A DNA stretch of 64,000 nt from an uncultured Oscillatoriales cyanobacterium (GCA_903893625.1 CAITND010000037.1:1-64000); one strand, 5' to 3'. Positions 44,155 through 52,586 are shown, counted from the stretch's first letter. The notes: generated by a model from the letters alone, not told the origin. Made by a program: numbers and translations.

Positions 44155-44184
44155 AGTAGAGACGTTTGATTAAATGTCTCTACT
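44155..44184 (-). repeat. AGTAGAGAC hairpin between hupE and cobW
   Basis: AGTAGAGAC (44155-44163) and GTCTCTACT (44176-44184) form a 9-bp stem in the intergenic space. It is related to the hairpin at 20965-20998 and is probably a dispersed repeat that could lower read-through into cobW. Confidence 0.5.
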
Positions 44185-44203
44185 GTAATTTTATAGGGTT
44201 GAA

Positions 44204-44872
44204 TTAGCCTGTAATAGCTGAAGATAAAGCAATCACACCAATAGCTAAAACGGCAAAACCCGAATATTTGATTAGGGGTAATTGACGATTTTCTAACGTT
44301 TGCTGGAAGGATTGAGCGAGTTTCATTGTAGCTCCAGCAATCACCATTTGGATTACAGTAAATCCAGCCAAATAGGAGATTAAAGGAGTCATTTCGGCTC
44401 CCATAATCGATTCTCCATAAGCGTAGCCATGAAATAAACCCGCCACCGTTGCTAAACTGATTAATATAGTCAGGGGTAATTGTTTTTTGAGAATTAATAA
44501 AATCCCAATAGTAATCACTGAAAGAGCGATCGCAACTTCAGGAATGGGTAAATTAAAACTAATTAAATGAATTCCTGTTCCCAACATCGCGGCTAACAGA
44601 AAGGCAATAATTATCCCCATTCCGTTAACAATTCCTGCCGCAATTAAACCCATTGAAACCACAAAAGCAAAGTGATCAAGACCAATGATCGGATGAGCGA
44701 GTCCTGAGAGAAATCCTTCAAAAAAATTCGCAGGGGTTCGACCGCCAAAGACATGATGGGCGGTTGCAGGTTGCGCCATCAATAGTAATAATAAACTAAG
44801 CCCTAAAAAAAAGACTCGATTGCTTTTTTGCAGCAAAAAATACTGACTCAGATTTGGAAAAGTCTTAAACAT
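44204..44872 (-). CDS. hupE: HupE/UreJ-family metal (probably cobalt) transporter
   Basis: 222 aa from the ATG at 44872 (ATG/GTG codons just upstream lie too near the AGG). After a signal-like segment ending TAHHVFGG come about six membrane helices with the family motif HPIIGLDHFAFVVSMG and FHGYAYGESIMGAE. HupE proteins carry nickel or cobalt; members under B12 riboswitches are assigned to cobalt, and such a riboswitch lies directly upstream. The mature N-terminus HHVFGG could hold the ion. Confidence 0.9.
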   Translation of the reverse strand: MFKTFPNLSQYFLLQKSNRVFFLGLSLLLLLMAQPATAHHVFGGRTPANFFEGFLSGLAHPIIGLDHFAFVVSMGLIAAGIVNGMGIIIAFLLAAMLGTGIHLISFNLPIPEVAIALSVITIGILLILKKQLPLTILISLATVAGLFHGYAYGESIMGAEMTPLISYLAGFTVIQMVIAGATMKLAQSFQQTLENRQLPLIKYSGFAVLAIGVIALSSAITG

Positions 44873-44913
44873 TGTAAACATCACCTGTACCGCGCAGATG
44901 TGTGAAAGAATAG

Positions 44914-45038
44914 TCTGATTTCGGTGGGTATTCTGACTTAGAGATTAATATTCTCATCACAGTTGCGGGACAGTGTTGGATTTGCGCCAAACTTTCCCCT
45001 TACTTCTAGCGACTGTTCCCCGCTAGAACCGACTCAGA
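44914..45038 (-). promoter_or_regulatory. Cobalamin riboswitch
   Basis: On the minus strand the leader has the B12-box signature: GGGGAAAGTTTGGCGCAAATCC, then ACTGTCCCGCAACTGTGATG, then AAGTCAGAATACCCACCG. The closing P1 stem pairs TCTGA-gt-CGGT with ACCG-aaa-TCAGA at the two ends given. It sits 40 nt upstream of hupE, so adenosyl- or other cobalamin should turn off hupE (and cobW) when B12 is plentiful. Confidence 0.9.
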
Positions 45039-45207
45039 TCTGTTTATCCTATCACAGAATTATCCCCTAGTAACAAGGAATTAATCGGGAACCCAAAAAT
45101 GTCTATTTTTGAAAGCTTAAGTAGGATTGAAAACTTGTTTCAAATTATAAAATATTTTGTGAGCAATTCAACGGAAATTTTTAATTTTTAGGACTCAGAA
45201 ATAATCC

Positions 45208-46110
45208 TTATCCTGGCGGGTGTTTAGGCAGGGGTTTAGGGGGAATTGGTAAGGTTCGAGTCTGGGTTGTTTGTAATTGTTTGACAACCGACAATAAACG
45301 TCTCAGATGAGGTTTAATCACCTCTTGATGTTCGTGGGTAAGTTCATCTAATTTTGTTTGAATTTGGGACAAATCTACCTCAGAAGTCGGTTGTATGGAT
45401 TTTCCCTGTTGTAATTGATGAATAACATCTTGAATTTCTACAAATCGCCCTTGAAAATCCTGTTGAGTAACGGCATTATTTCTTAATTCGTGGGTAACAT
45501 CCTGTAACTGTCTTAAATTTTCTTGTAAGGACTCTAAATGAGCGATTTCAGTCGAGGAAAAACTATGTAATTCTTGACGAAATTGATCTCGAACTTCTTC
45601 CAAAGCCACGGCAATATGTTCTTGCATTGATGTTACTGACTGTCCTAAAGCAGCAACCTGTTTGGCTCGATAAACTGATTCTAAAGCTTCAGTTTTAGGA
45701 AATTCCTCTAATTTTTGTTGGAGAGATTCAATTTCATTTAAGAGTTGTTGTCTCAACCCCATGACTACTTTAACAGTATTTTTTTCTAACTTTTCAACCG
45801 AGTCTTGAACCTGAACCATTTCCATTTGAGTATGGTGGGTTTGTTGTTCCAAACGATAGCGGTTGGCAACATTTAGCGACAGTGCTAACGTTAAGGGGGC
45901 AACTCCATAAAAAGCTTGACCCGAAAGGGCAACAACCCCAGAACCGATGGCGGAACTCACGAGAGAAACATACTCTGCCCACTCTAACCAATGCCGTTGT
46001 TTTAAGGAGGATAAAACCGTTCTAGGAAAAATAGAGTTAGGCATCTGCATAGCACTAGAAGTTATAGCATGGGGTCGAGTGGGATGGGCAGAAGACGCTG
46101 GAGGAAACAT
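45208..46110 (-). CDS. Hypothetical protein with membrane hairpin and long coiled coil
   Basis: 300 aa; the start is uncertain (Met codons also at residues 21 and 23). Residues about 45-80 hold hydrophobic segments (YVSLVSSAIGSGVVALSG and YGVAPLTLALSL), followed by about 200 residues of Gln/Glu-rich coiled coil and a Pro-rich tail (PIPPKPLPKHPPG). This pattern is common in cyanobacterial membrane-anchored scaffold proteins of unknown role. No family recognised. Confidence 0.6.
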   Translation of the reverse strand: MFPPASSAHPTRPHAITSSAMQMPNSIFPRTVLSSLKQRHWLEWAEYVSLVSSAIGSGVVALSGQAFYGVAPLTLALSLNVANRYRLEQQTHHTQMEMVQVQDSVEKLEKNTVKVVMGLRQQLLNEIESLQQKLEEFPKTEALESVYRAKQVAALGQSVTSMQEHIAVALEEVRDQFRQELHSFSSTEIAHLESLQENLRQLQDVTHELRNNAVTQQDFQGRFVEIQDVIHQLQQGKSIQPTSEVDLSQIQTKLDELTHEHQEVIKPHLRRLLSVVKQLQTTQTRTLPIPPKPLPKHPPG

Positions 46111-46398
46111 AATAGTCTATTTTACGGGGAATATGGGACGGAGTAGCTAACTCCAGAATACAGAAAATAATCAGTGAACGCACGAATAATTGACTAATTG
46201 ATACTCCTTTCCTAATCGCTTAACTGTTAATATCTTTCCAGAGGACAGCAATACCCTAATTTTTGCCCTCATGCCATTGGGTTGTCTGGATTTTAACACC
46301 CTTAACGCCTGTTCTCAACCCTCAATCTTAGAAAACGAGGTTTGCCCCAACTGTAACGCAACGGACAGAAAACGATAATTACTAGGAGATGAATAACC
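46111..46398. other. Intergenic region upstream of a 47-codon ORF
   Basis: No recognised feature apart from AGGAG at 46384, which precedes the small ORF at 46399. Likely contains divergent promoters, not resolved. Confidence 0.4.
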
Positions 46399-46542
46399 AT
46401 GAAACCTAATCAACCCTTAAAATCAGACCTGTTAAAATCAATTTTGAGTATTACTACCTTTATGATTTTAGTAATTGCGGTCGGGTTTCTGAGTGTGAAT
46501 TTTATTGTGGCTTTAATTCATAAATTTTCATCCCCGATTTAA
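46399..46542 (+). CDS. Small single-span membrane protein (47 aa)
   Basis: 47 codons, with ACTAGGAGAT 10 nt before the ATG. The product has a charged N-terminus (MKPNQPLKSDLLKS), one hydrophobic helix (ILSITTFMILVIAVGFLSVNF) and a short tail. A good ribosome site and a clean positive-inside membrane topology support a real gene. It resembles small subunits of membrane complexes, but no family is recognised. Confidence 0.55.
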   Translation: MKPNQPLKSDLLKSILSITTFMILVIAVGFLSVNFIVALIHKFSSPI

Positions 46543-46665
46543 CCCTATTTTAGTGCATGAATTTCCGAAGTTGATAGGCTAGACTTTCTAAAATGGGCAT
46601 TTTTAAAACTACCATTTCTTCATCGAGTTGTTGAATTTTTGAAACTGGAAAAGCATTCCATTTTT

Positions 46666-46747
46666 CCTATTCCCTATTCCCTATTCCCTATTCCCTATTC
46701 CCTATTCCCTATTCCCTATTCCCTATTCCCTATTCCCTATTCCCTTT
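46666..46747 (+). repeat. Heptanucleotide tandem repeat (TTCCCTA)n
   Basis: About eleven nearly perfect copies of TTCCCTA, followed by three TTTAACC units that run up to the stop codon of the DUF937 gene. STRR class. Confidence 0.9.
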
Positions 46748-46752
46748 AACCT

Positions 46753-47277
46753 TTAACCTTTAAAATATTGTCCCCCTAAACGGATGGCATCAGCAATATC
46801 GACATCTCCATCCCCATCCGCATCTAAAAAACTATTCAAAACAGAATTAGAAGTCGATGCAGATTGTTGTGTATTTGTTCCTGTTTTTAACAGGTTTAAA
46901 ACTAAAGGAACAACCATTGGTAAAATAGATTGAATAGTTTCGGAACTAATTCCTGTACGTTGAGAAACTGTTTGAATTAATTGTTGTTGCTGAGTCGAAG
47001 AAAATAACATTTCTACCGCCTGGGGGTTAGATGTTGTTCCTCCGAATTCATTGACTATATTTTGTACCCCATCGTTTCCGATTTGGGTTTGCTTTTCTTG
47101 TAAAGAAGACCGCACGGAACTCCCCACCATCGACATCACCATTTGACTGGTTTCAGGAGAAATACCTAATTGATTGCCAAACTGTTGAGCCGTATTGATA
47201 ATATTACTGAGTTGATCGCTGTTTCCGGTTTGGTTAGGATCATTCAGAGCCGTTATAATTTGATCAAATAGTCCCAT
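46753..47277 (-). CDS. DUF937 protein with C-terminal EF-hand/dockerin-like calcium loop
   Basis: 174 aa. MGLFDQIITALNDP and the Gln/Ser-rich helical middle with ILPMVVPLVLNLL are DUF937 (YidB-like) features. The end, LDADGDGDVDIADAIRLGGQ, is a calcium-binding loop of EF-hand/dockerin type (DxDGDGDVDIxDA). No signal peptide is obvious. Calcium-dependent self-association is possible; function is unknown. Confidence 0.8.
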   Translation of the reverse strand: MGLFDQIITALNDPNQTGNSDQLSNIINTAQQFGNQLGISPETSQMVMSMVGSSVRSSLQEKQTQIGNDGVQNIVNEFGGTTSNPQAVEMLFSSTQQQQLIQTVSQRTGISSETIQSILPMVVPLVLNLLKTGTNTQQSASTSNSVLNSFLDADGDGDVDIADAIRLGGQYFKG

Positions 47278-47346
47278 AGCGTTACTGAAACCTTGATAGA
47301 GATGAACTACACTCTAGTTTATCCTAAATTTGATCAATCTGAACGG

Positions 47347-47502
47347 TTAAGAGGATAAAAAAGTCGTAATTCCTGCCCAATTTAAGAGAGGAGAAAACAA
47401 ATATCCTTGTCCGGCTTCGCAGCCTAATGATTGTAGAATTTCTTTTTGAACTGGGGTTTCAATGCTTTCAGCAATAATATCTAAATTAAGATATTCAGCC
47501 GA
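47347..47502 (-). pseudogene. C-terminal remnant of an EAL-domain phosphodiesterase
   Basis: The minus strand to a TAA at 47347-47349 reads AEYLNLDIIAESIETPVQK, then LGCEAGQGYLFSPLL and a short tail. These are the last motifs of EAL cyclic-di-GMP phosphodiesterases (AEGVET ... LGCdxxQGYxfsxP). Everything upstream, including the EAL motif, is missing; at about 47500 it meets a DUF928 fragment on the other strand. Confidence 0.8.
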
Positions 47503-47879
47503 AACAGGGAACACCAACAACAACAGCAGATACTCCTACTTTTTTGTTTTATATTCCTCCATTGAAATCGGATCAAATTATCATTGGTAGTGCTACAATT
47601 GAAGGGAAAATTCAACGGCTTCCTGTCTATAAAGAAATAGAAACTCAACTCGTTCAAACTATGAGTGATTATGATCGCTTTAAACTTTATCAATCGATTG
47701 GATTAGAGTATGATGCCATGATTATATTAGATGAATTGCGACGTCAAAATCCAAATGATGCTGCTTTAAAAACGACTTGGGAAAATTTATTAAAAGCTAA
47801 TGGATTTGAAATGCTAATTGGAGTTCCAGCCATTGATTTTGAGATGAATTCACATTCACCCCAACTCCCAAATAATTAA
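47500..47879 (+). pseudogene. C-terminal part of a DUF928 protein
   Basis: The frame opens after a stop at 47487 and reads PTTTADTPTFLFYIPPLKSD, then DYDRFKLYQSIGLEYDAMII and LRRQNPNDAALKTTWENLLK to a TAA at 47879. These are the FWFYVPY segment and the C-terminal helix region of cyanobacterial DUF928 proteins, but the signal peptide and first half are missing. An internal TTG at 47544 could start a 111-aa product; I treat it as a fragment. Confidence 0.65.
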
Positions 47880-47896
47880 ATGCTAACACTTGGTTT

Positions 47897-48331
47897 TTAA
47901 GGATAATTTGACTCGGTTAACTCCATCAATCGTTTGAGGTTTGTTACCGTTTCTCGATGAATTGGTGCAAACCATTCTAAATTGATAATCATGACTTCGA
48001 GGGTATAAGCATCTGGATTTAAGTAAATTCCAGCCGCCCGGTTTTGCTCTAATTCCACCATCCAATACTCTACCCCATCCACCAGATTTAATTTTCCCCG
48101 TTGTTCTAATTCTAAAAGGGTATGATCTTTGGCACTGGCCCAATTGGCATCGGCCATTAACCGAGCTTGAGCAATCCGATGTTCGAGATCTTCTGTTTTC
48201 CACTGATTGTGTTGAGCGATTTTGCAGAGTTGTTCCAACTCAATCTCGCCAAAGGTTGCGGATAAGGGAATGGATTTGAGCGAACCATTCGCACTTAGAA
48301 ACGTTTGAGTAGATTTGACAACCACGATCAT
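47897..48331 (-). CDS. Hypothetical protein
   Basis: 144 aa from the ATG at 48331 (MIVVVKSTQTFLSAN); a reading to 48463 adds a basic, low-complexity N-terminus and is less likely. Core segments are EIELEQLCKIAQHNQWKTED and NLEWFAPIHRETVTNLKRLM. Soluble, no recognised domain. The gene is complete and codon use looks like its neighbours. Confidence 0.55.
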   Translation of the reverse strand: MIVVVKSTQTFLSANGSLKSIPLSATFGEIELEQLCKIAQHNQWKTEDLEHRIAQARLMADANWASAKDHTLLELEQRGKLNLVDGVEYWMVELEQNRAAGIYLNPDAYTLEVMIINLEWFAPIHRETVTNLKRLMELTESNYP

Positions 48332-48846
48332 TTTTCTGTTTCTCACGAATGAACTATCCTGACTTGTGTTCTTATAATCTGGGGATTTTGGCTTAAAGTC
48401 AGTGATTCTACTGGGGTTGACCTTGTGATGCTCTAATAACAACACCGTGAGAATACGCACCATTCGTTTTGACTGAATTAACAGATCTCAAGTGATCTGG
48501 ATCACATATTGGGAAGCAGGGGGAGGAGGGGGAGAAGGGGAGCAGGGGAAGCAGGGGGAGAAGAGGAGCAGGGGGAGAAGAGGAGCAGGGGGAGAAGAGG
48601 AGAGTGGGGAAATAATAAAATAGCTTTCTGTTTTACGTCAATTTATCGTTAATTCTATCTCTTTTTTTATGTTTTATCCGGGCTATGTTGTGTTAGCCAT
48701 TTCCTAAATTAATCCCAAAAACATCATCAGTAATCTTAAAAGAGTTAAGAATTTTAATTAATCTTAAGAAAAAATCAGCTTATTAAAGGTAAGCAATTAA
48801 AGTTTAAAAACCAGTTCTCCTTGGCTTCCTGTAAACGATTCGGGGT
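48332..48846. other. Intergenic region with G-rich tandem repeat
   Basis: No gene supported. At 48510-48610 purine-rich units (GCAGGGGGAGAAGAG, about 15-16 bp) repeat some six times; the rest is AT-rich. The related array at 22285-22370 shows this is a strain-level repeat family. Confidence 0.6.
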
Positions 48847-49059
48847 TTAATACTGTTGCATAATTGCCAATTGATATAATTCACGGGACTCCTGCTTTAT
48901 CTGTCCTGACATGGCAGCTAACTGTAAATTTGCAAAAGCATGAATATCTTCAGAATCATAATGGGTTGTTTGTAGCATTTGTCTCAATTTGTTTTCTACA
49001 CTCAGACTAAGATAGCCTGTAGAGATTACCTCTTGAACTACCTCACGAATACAAGTCAT
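48847..49059 (-). CDS. Conserved small cyanobacterial protein
   Basis: 70 aa from the ATG at 49059, preceded by AGAGGG; the open frame extends to 49206 but the extra 49 residues look non-coding. The sequence REVVQEVISTGYLSLSVENK, LRQMLQTTHYDSEDIHAF and SGQIKQESREL is a short helical family frequent in cyanobacteria. Function unknown. Confidence 0.65.
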   Translation of the reverse strand: MTCIREVVQEVISTGYLSLSVENKLRQMLQTTHYDSEDIHAFANLQLAAMSGQIKQESRELYQLAIMQQY

Positions 49060-49275
49060 AGGAATTCCCTCTCTTGAACAGCCATCATCATACTTAGTAT
49101 CAGCGATTTTTCCGAAACCTTCAGTGATCCTGATACATTTACTGTACTGATTTTCACGCAGAGAGTGGGGTGATACTGAACAAGGCTTCATAGTGATGTC
49201 AATCACACTGTAAAATTAACGATAGGAGATCTTGATCTATGCTGTCCGAATTGTGAACTAGGAGGATTATTCTTT

Positions 49276-50499
49276 GTGGAACAGACTTACGAAACGTTAA
49301 AACAACAATTGACTGCATTATCACAACGCTATCCCAATTTAGGGAACCGTCTCGCGGAAACTGCACAAAAATTGAAAACCGCAGGAACTCCACCTGCACA
49401 AACCTTAGTAGATGAACTGATCGCCTACTCTAAAGATTTTAGCGATATTCAACAAAAACTGCTGATTCAAGGACAACAACCAGCCAGTCAAGCCACCTCT
49501 GTACAACAGTTACAGAATTTATTGCAGAACTTAGCATCCACACCGGGACATTACAAGACTCACCAACAAGCTCTGAAAATTATTGAGCAAGTCTTATCCC
49601 TGACCCACAACGAACAAAAAGACTTTCCTCCGTTACAAACGGCTCAAAATCAAGCGCGTGAATTGCAAACCGCAATTTCCCAACAAACGAACCAACTGCA
49701 TTCCGTAGCCGAAGCTTTAGCCACTGGAAATCATCCTTTAGTGGCGTTAGTCAGCTTAGTCGAAAAACAAGACAGTTTAGATGATCATCAATGGGCGATT
49801 TTAGAAGAACAAATTACCAGCGCCTTTGGCAAATCTCTCGGTGTTGCGATTTCCAGAGGAAAAATTAATTTTGCGGTGCAACCTACAGCCCCATCTGTTA
49901 CGGCTGCTCCCAAACCTGCAATTCCTGATATTGTAATCCTAGATGAACCTCAAGGATCTGGGAACCCAGAATTAATTATTGTTCCCAGTATTGATGTCAC
50001 AAAATTACCCCCAACTATTGAGGGGAAAAATATTATCTTTGGTAATACTCCCATTGCGGCTAAAGCCCAAGGCAAGGCTACCCTTTCTAATATCAATTTA
50101 AAAATTTTAGTGCATTTACAAGGATTGGGCGATCGCACCTTTGCCGCAAGAGAATATGCCGGAACACGAGGTCAAGGACGCCGTTTAGAAGCCCTCCAAA
50201 TTAATATAGATCCAGCAATTGCGGGTTTAAGTTTACGCTACATGGCTCATATCGCCACTATTGGGGACACACCTCTAACTCCCGAAGGTCAACTGGTGGG
50301 AGAACGGGGTAAAAACCGACAAATCGAAGGCTTTGCCATTGAACTCATCGGCCCCCAAGCCCCTAACTACAAAGTCTTCTACACCGCCCACATCCAAAAT
50401 AAAGGCGATGTTCCCGTCTGCACCAACGGTGAATACTGTGGCACAAAGGGTCAAGGTCTCCGGGTTGAAGGGATTAAAATTTGGATTGAAGCGAATTGA
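49276..50499 (+). CDS. Protein with helical N-terminal half and three ChW-like repeats
   Basis: 407 aa from a GTG with GGAGG 10 nt upstream. Residues 1-200 are Gln-rich helical; a Pro linker follows; residues about 265-407 hold three repeats of the clostridial hydrophobic W type: REYAGTRGQGRRLEALQI, GQLVGERGKNRQIEGFAI and GEYCGTKGQGLRVEGIKI. The family Trp is replaced in each. ChW repeats are usually surface-exposed in Firmicutes, but no signal peptide is present. Function unknown. Confidence 0.75.
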   Translation: MEQTYETLKQQLTALSQRYPNLGNRLAETAQKLKTAGTPPAQTLVDELIAYSKDFSDIQQKLLIQGQQPASQATSVQQLQNLLQNLASTPGHYKTHQQALKIIEQVLSLTHNEQKDFPPLQTAQNQARELQTAISQQTNQLHSVAEALATGNHPLVALVSLVEKQDSLDDHQWAILEEQITSAFGKSLGVAISRGKINFAVQPTAPSVTAAPKPAIPDIVILDEPQGSGNPELIIVPSIDVTKLPPTIEGKNIIFGNTPIAAKAQGKATLSNINLKILVHLQGLGDRTFAAREYAGTRGQGRRLEALQINIDPAIAGLSLRYMAHIATIGDTPLTPEGQLVGERGKNRQIEGFAIELIGPQAPNYKVFYTAHIQNKGDVPVCTNGEYCGTKGQGLRVEGIKIWIEAN

Positions 50500-50517
50500 C
50501 AATTTTTTTATCTAAAA

Positions 50518-50550
50518 CTTGGGGGTGGGGTGAAGACAAGCCTCACCCCA
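50518..50550 (+). terminator. Hairpin after the ChW-repeat gene
   Basis: GGGGTGA (50527-50533) and TCACCCC (50543-50549) form a 7-bp GC-rich stem just after the stop codon. The T-run is short, so efficiency is uncertain. Confidence 0.5.
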
Positions 50551-50650
50551 AGGTGTCGGGTTTTAGGTGTTCCCTAATTATAGAACAATGCTTCTGAAAT
50601 CGTAAAGTCAGATCAAAATAATTTTATCGAAATCCCTTCTAAAAACCTTA

Positions 50651-50697
50651 AAGGCGAGGTTTCTCCACCCTAACAGGGAGATGTCCTCGCCTTTATT
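50651..50697. terminator. Bidirectional terminator between the ChW gene and rpmF
   Basis: AAGGCGAGG (50651-50659) pairs with CCTCGCCTT (50685-50693), with an inner CTCC/GGAG pairing. T-rich runs lie on both outer sides (TTTATT on +, TTTAAGGTTTTT on -). It would end rpmF transcription. Confidence 0.8.
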
Positions 50698-50729
50698 CTG
50701 CTGTCTGTCGTTTCGCACACTGTAATCGT

Positions 50730-50909
50730 TTATTCTTCGTCGCCTGCTTCTGCGTCTTCAGTAGGATAGTAAAATCCTGTAGAACGACCTGTGAGAACGG
50801 ACTTACCGAGGGATAACGCTTTTTCAGCTTGTAGTCTTGCTTTCCGCTTCCAAGTCGCCTTCCGCATATCGCGTCTCGACCTGGACATTTTCTTCTTGGG
50901 TACAGCCAT
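50730..50909 (-). CDS. rpmF: Ribosomal protein L32 (bL32)
   Basis: 59 aa, starting [20 protein letters not shown] and continuing [20 protein letters not shown], with GFYYPTED near the acidic end. This is the cyanobacterial/plastid form of bL32, without the zinc cysteines of other bacteria. A longer open frame (50693-50938) in another register overlaps it and should not be taken as the gene. Confidence 0.95.
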   Translation of the reverse strand: MAVPKKKMSRSRRDMRKATWKRKARLQAEKALSLGKSVLTGRSTGFYYPTEDAEAGDEE

Positions 50910-50991
50910 GAGCCTAGATTAATGAAGATTTTGCACAAACTATTATATTACCTTATTTGTACCCTTGACTCAATATTTTTTCCCATAAAGT

Positions 50992-51789
50992 TTACAAAGG
51001 GGACTCCAGAGTTAAAATAACCGGGGTGTGGTCGCTCGGTTGTTCCCAAGTTCTAGGGATTTTATCAATCATAGAATTGCTGGCGACTTCATACAGGGGT
51101 AAGGTTAAATAATGGGTATCAATGCGCCATCCGGTATTGCGACGGAAGGATGCTTGGCGATAGTCCCACCAACTAAACTGTCCGCCTTCGGTTGTGAACT
51201 TGCGAAAGGCATCTTTAAAGCCTAATTCTAATATTGATTGTAGGGCTTGACGTTCAGCATCACTAGCCATAATATGATTTTCTCGACCCTTGGGGTTATG
51301 AAGATCAATATCTTCTAAAGCAATATTAAAATCACCACAAATACAAATTTTTTGGGTTTGAGTTAACAGAAGTTTTAAATAGTCTTTGAGACAATTTAAC
51401 CAGCTTAATTTATAGTGATATTTATCGCTATCAACACTAGAACCATTGGGAACGTATAAATTTACAATAGCGATTCCATTAATAATTCCGGTTAAAACTC
51501 GTTTTTGTTCATCAAATTCTTGAGCGTGTTGAGTATTTAACAATCCTGAAAATCCAAAATAAACTGATTCTAAAGGAGTTTTACTTAAAATTGCTACTCC
51601 ATTGTAAGCTTTTTGACCATAAATATAAAGGTGATAACCTAATTCTTCAAAAAAAGAACGGGGGAAATCTTTATCAATCACTTTCGTTTCCTGTAAACAC
51701 AGAATGTCAACGGGATTAGTTTGTAACCATTGCAATACCTGATCTTTTCTCGTTCTAATTGAGTTGACGTTCCACGTGGCAATTTTCAT
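50992..51789 (-). CDS. xth: Exodeoxyribonuclease III
   Basis: 265 aa from the ATG at 51789, preceded by GAGGAG; the frame stays open 50 codons further but that part is not family-like. EEP-fold motifs: MKIATWNVNSI, CLQETKV, GYHLYIYGQKAYNGVAIL, CGDFNIALEDID, GWRIDTHYL and the catalytic SDHTPVIL. It removes abasic sites and 3' blocks in base-excision repair. Confidence 0.95.
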   Translation of the reverse strand: MKIATWNVNSIRTRKDQVLQWLQTNPVDILCLQETKVIDKDFPRSFFEELGYHLYIYGQKAYNGVAILSKTPLESVYFGFSGLLNTQHAQEFDEQKRVLTGIINGIAIVNLYVPNGSSVDSDKYHYKLSWLNCLKDYLKLLLTQTQKICICGDFNIALEDIDLHNPKGRENHIMASDAERQALQSILELGFKDAFRKFTTEGGQFSWWDYRQASFRRNTGWRIDTHYLTLPLYEVASNSMIDKIPRTWEQPSDHTPVILTLESPL

Positions 51790-51935
51790 CCCAAACTCCT
51801 CAGTAAATTCGTTGTCGTGCTTCAGCGCAGATATTTCATCTATAAAACTCGTTATCAATTTAGTATTAGGCTTAACTTTCTTAGATTTGGAGTATACTAT
51901 TTTATCTATAGTTAGTCCTTTAAATTCAGAATGTA

Positions 51936-52586
51936 TCAAATTTCTGTAATATTATTTCCTAATCGTTTCAAGATTTTTAGCACATCATAAAGCTCATTCT
52001 GTAAAGGTAAATGGGAAAAAATACGAGAAATATCATATTGGGGTGTTCCTTGACGATTTATCTTAATAAAAAAGAACTCTCCCCCATTAGTTACCATACC
52101 AAATACAGGTTGTTTAACATCAGAATTAGCCATCATATAAGCTAAAGTTTGAGGAATTGCCATGTCGAGATTAATTTCAGTTCCCTTAGATTCTAATACC
52201 ACTATCCAAAATCCTCTTGATACCACTAAAAAATCAATTCTTCCCCGTAAAATTTCCTCTGATACTTCATTCGTAGCTACTGATGTACTAACTTCAACAG
52301 CAACTTCTCCTTGCATCTGAAATGGAGGATCGTAAAAACCAGCTAATTCCAGCAAGGGCGATAAAACTACGAGATTAACTAACCCTTCAGCTAGATGTCC
52401 ATTGGCTCGATGATAGCGATATCGGGCTTTAATTCTATCTAATACTGCTTTCTCAGAGTCAGTTAAATAAATTGAATCCTCCGTCCATTCCAGGAAAAAA
52501 TTAACATCCGCACTACGAATTAAATTAAATTGCTTTTCTGCTTCGCTAATGGTGGTAATTCTTTTAGTAATGGCTGTTTGAGACAT
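51936..52586 (-). CDS. PD-(D/E)XK nuclease-like protein (HsdR N-terminal type)
   Basis: 216 aa from the ATG at 52586. The middle GRIDFLVVSRGFWIVVLESK has D and ExK spaced as in the PD-(D/E)XK nuclease fold, followed by AIPQTLAYMMAN (QxxxY-like). This resembles the nuclease domain of type I restriction R subunits, but no helicase, M or S subunit is present. Such solitary proteins are common in filamentous cyanobacteria; the role is unknown. Confidence 0.75.
   Translation of the reverse strand: MSQTAITKRITTISEAEKQFNLIRSADVNFFLEWTEDSIYLTDSEKAVLDRIKARYRYHRANGHLAEGLVNLVVLSPLLELAGFYDPPFQMQGEVAVEVSTSVATNEVSEEILRGRIDFLVVSRGFWIVVLESKGTEINLDMAIPQTLAYMMANSDVKQPVFGMVTNGGEFFFIKINRQGTPQYDISRIFSHLPLQNELYDVLKILKRLGNNITEI

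Noticed and set aside
45250-45275. GGTTCGAGTC, resembling a tRNA T-loop
   Set aside because: It lies inside a coding gene, and no acceptor stem or anticodon arm can be folded around it.
46666-46747. CRISPR-like array
   Set aside because: The 7-bp units are contiguous with no spacers; this is a simple tandem repeat. The same holds for 10819-10865 and 59473-59582.
50693-50938. 81-codon ORF on the minus strand
   Set aside because: It is another register over rpmF; the L32 sequence reads in the frame 50730-50909.
51790-51939. 50-codon N-terminal extension of exonuclease III
   Set aside because: The extension is not family-like, and a GAGGAG site directly precedes the internal ATG at 51789.
51936-52586. 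Type I restriction-modification system
   Set aside because: Only a solitary nuclease-like domain is present; no HsdM, HsdS or helicase is adjacent.
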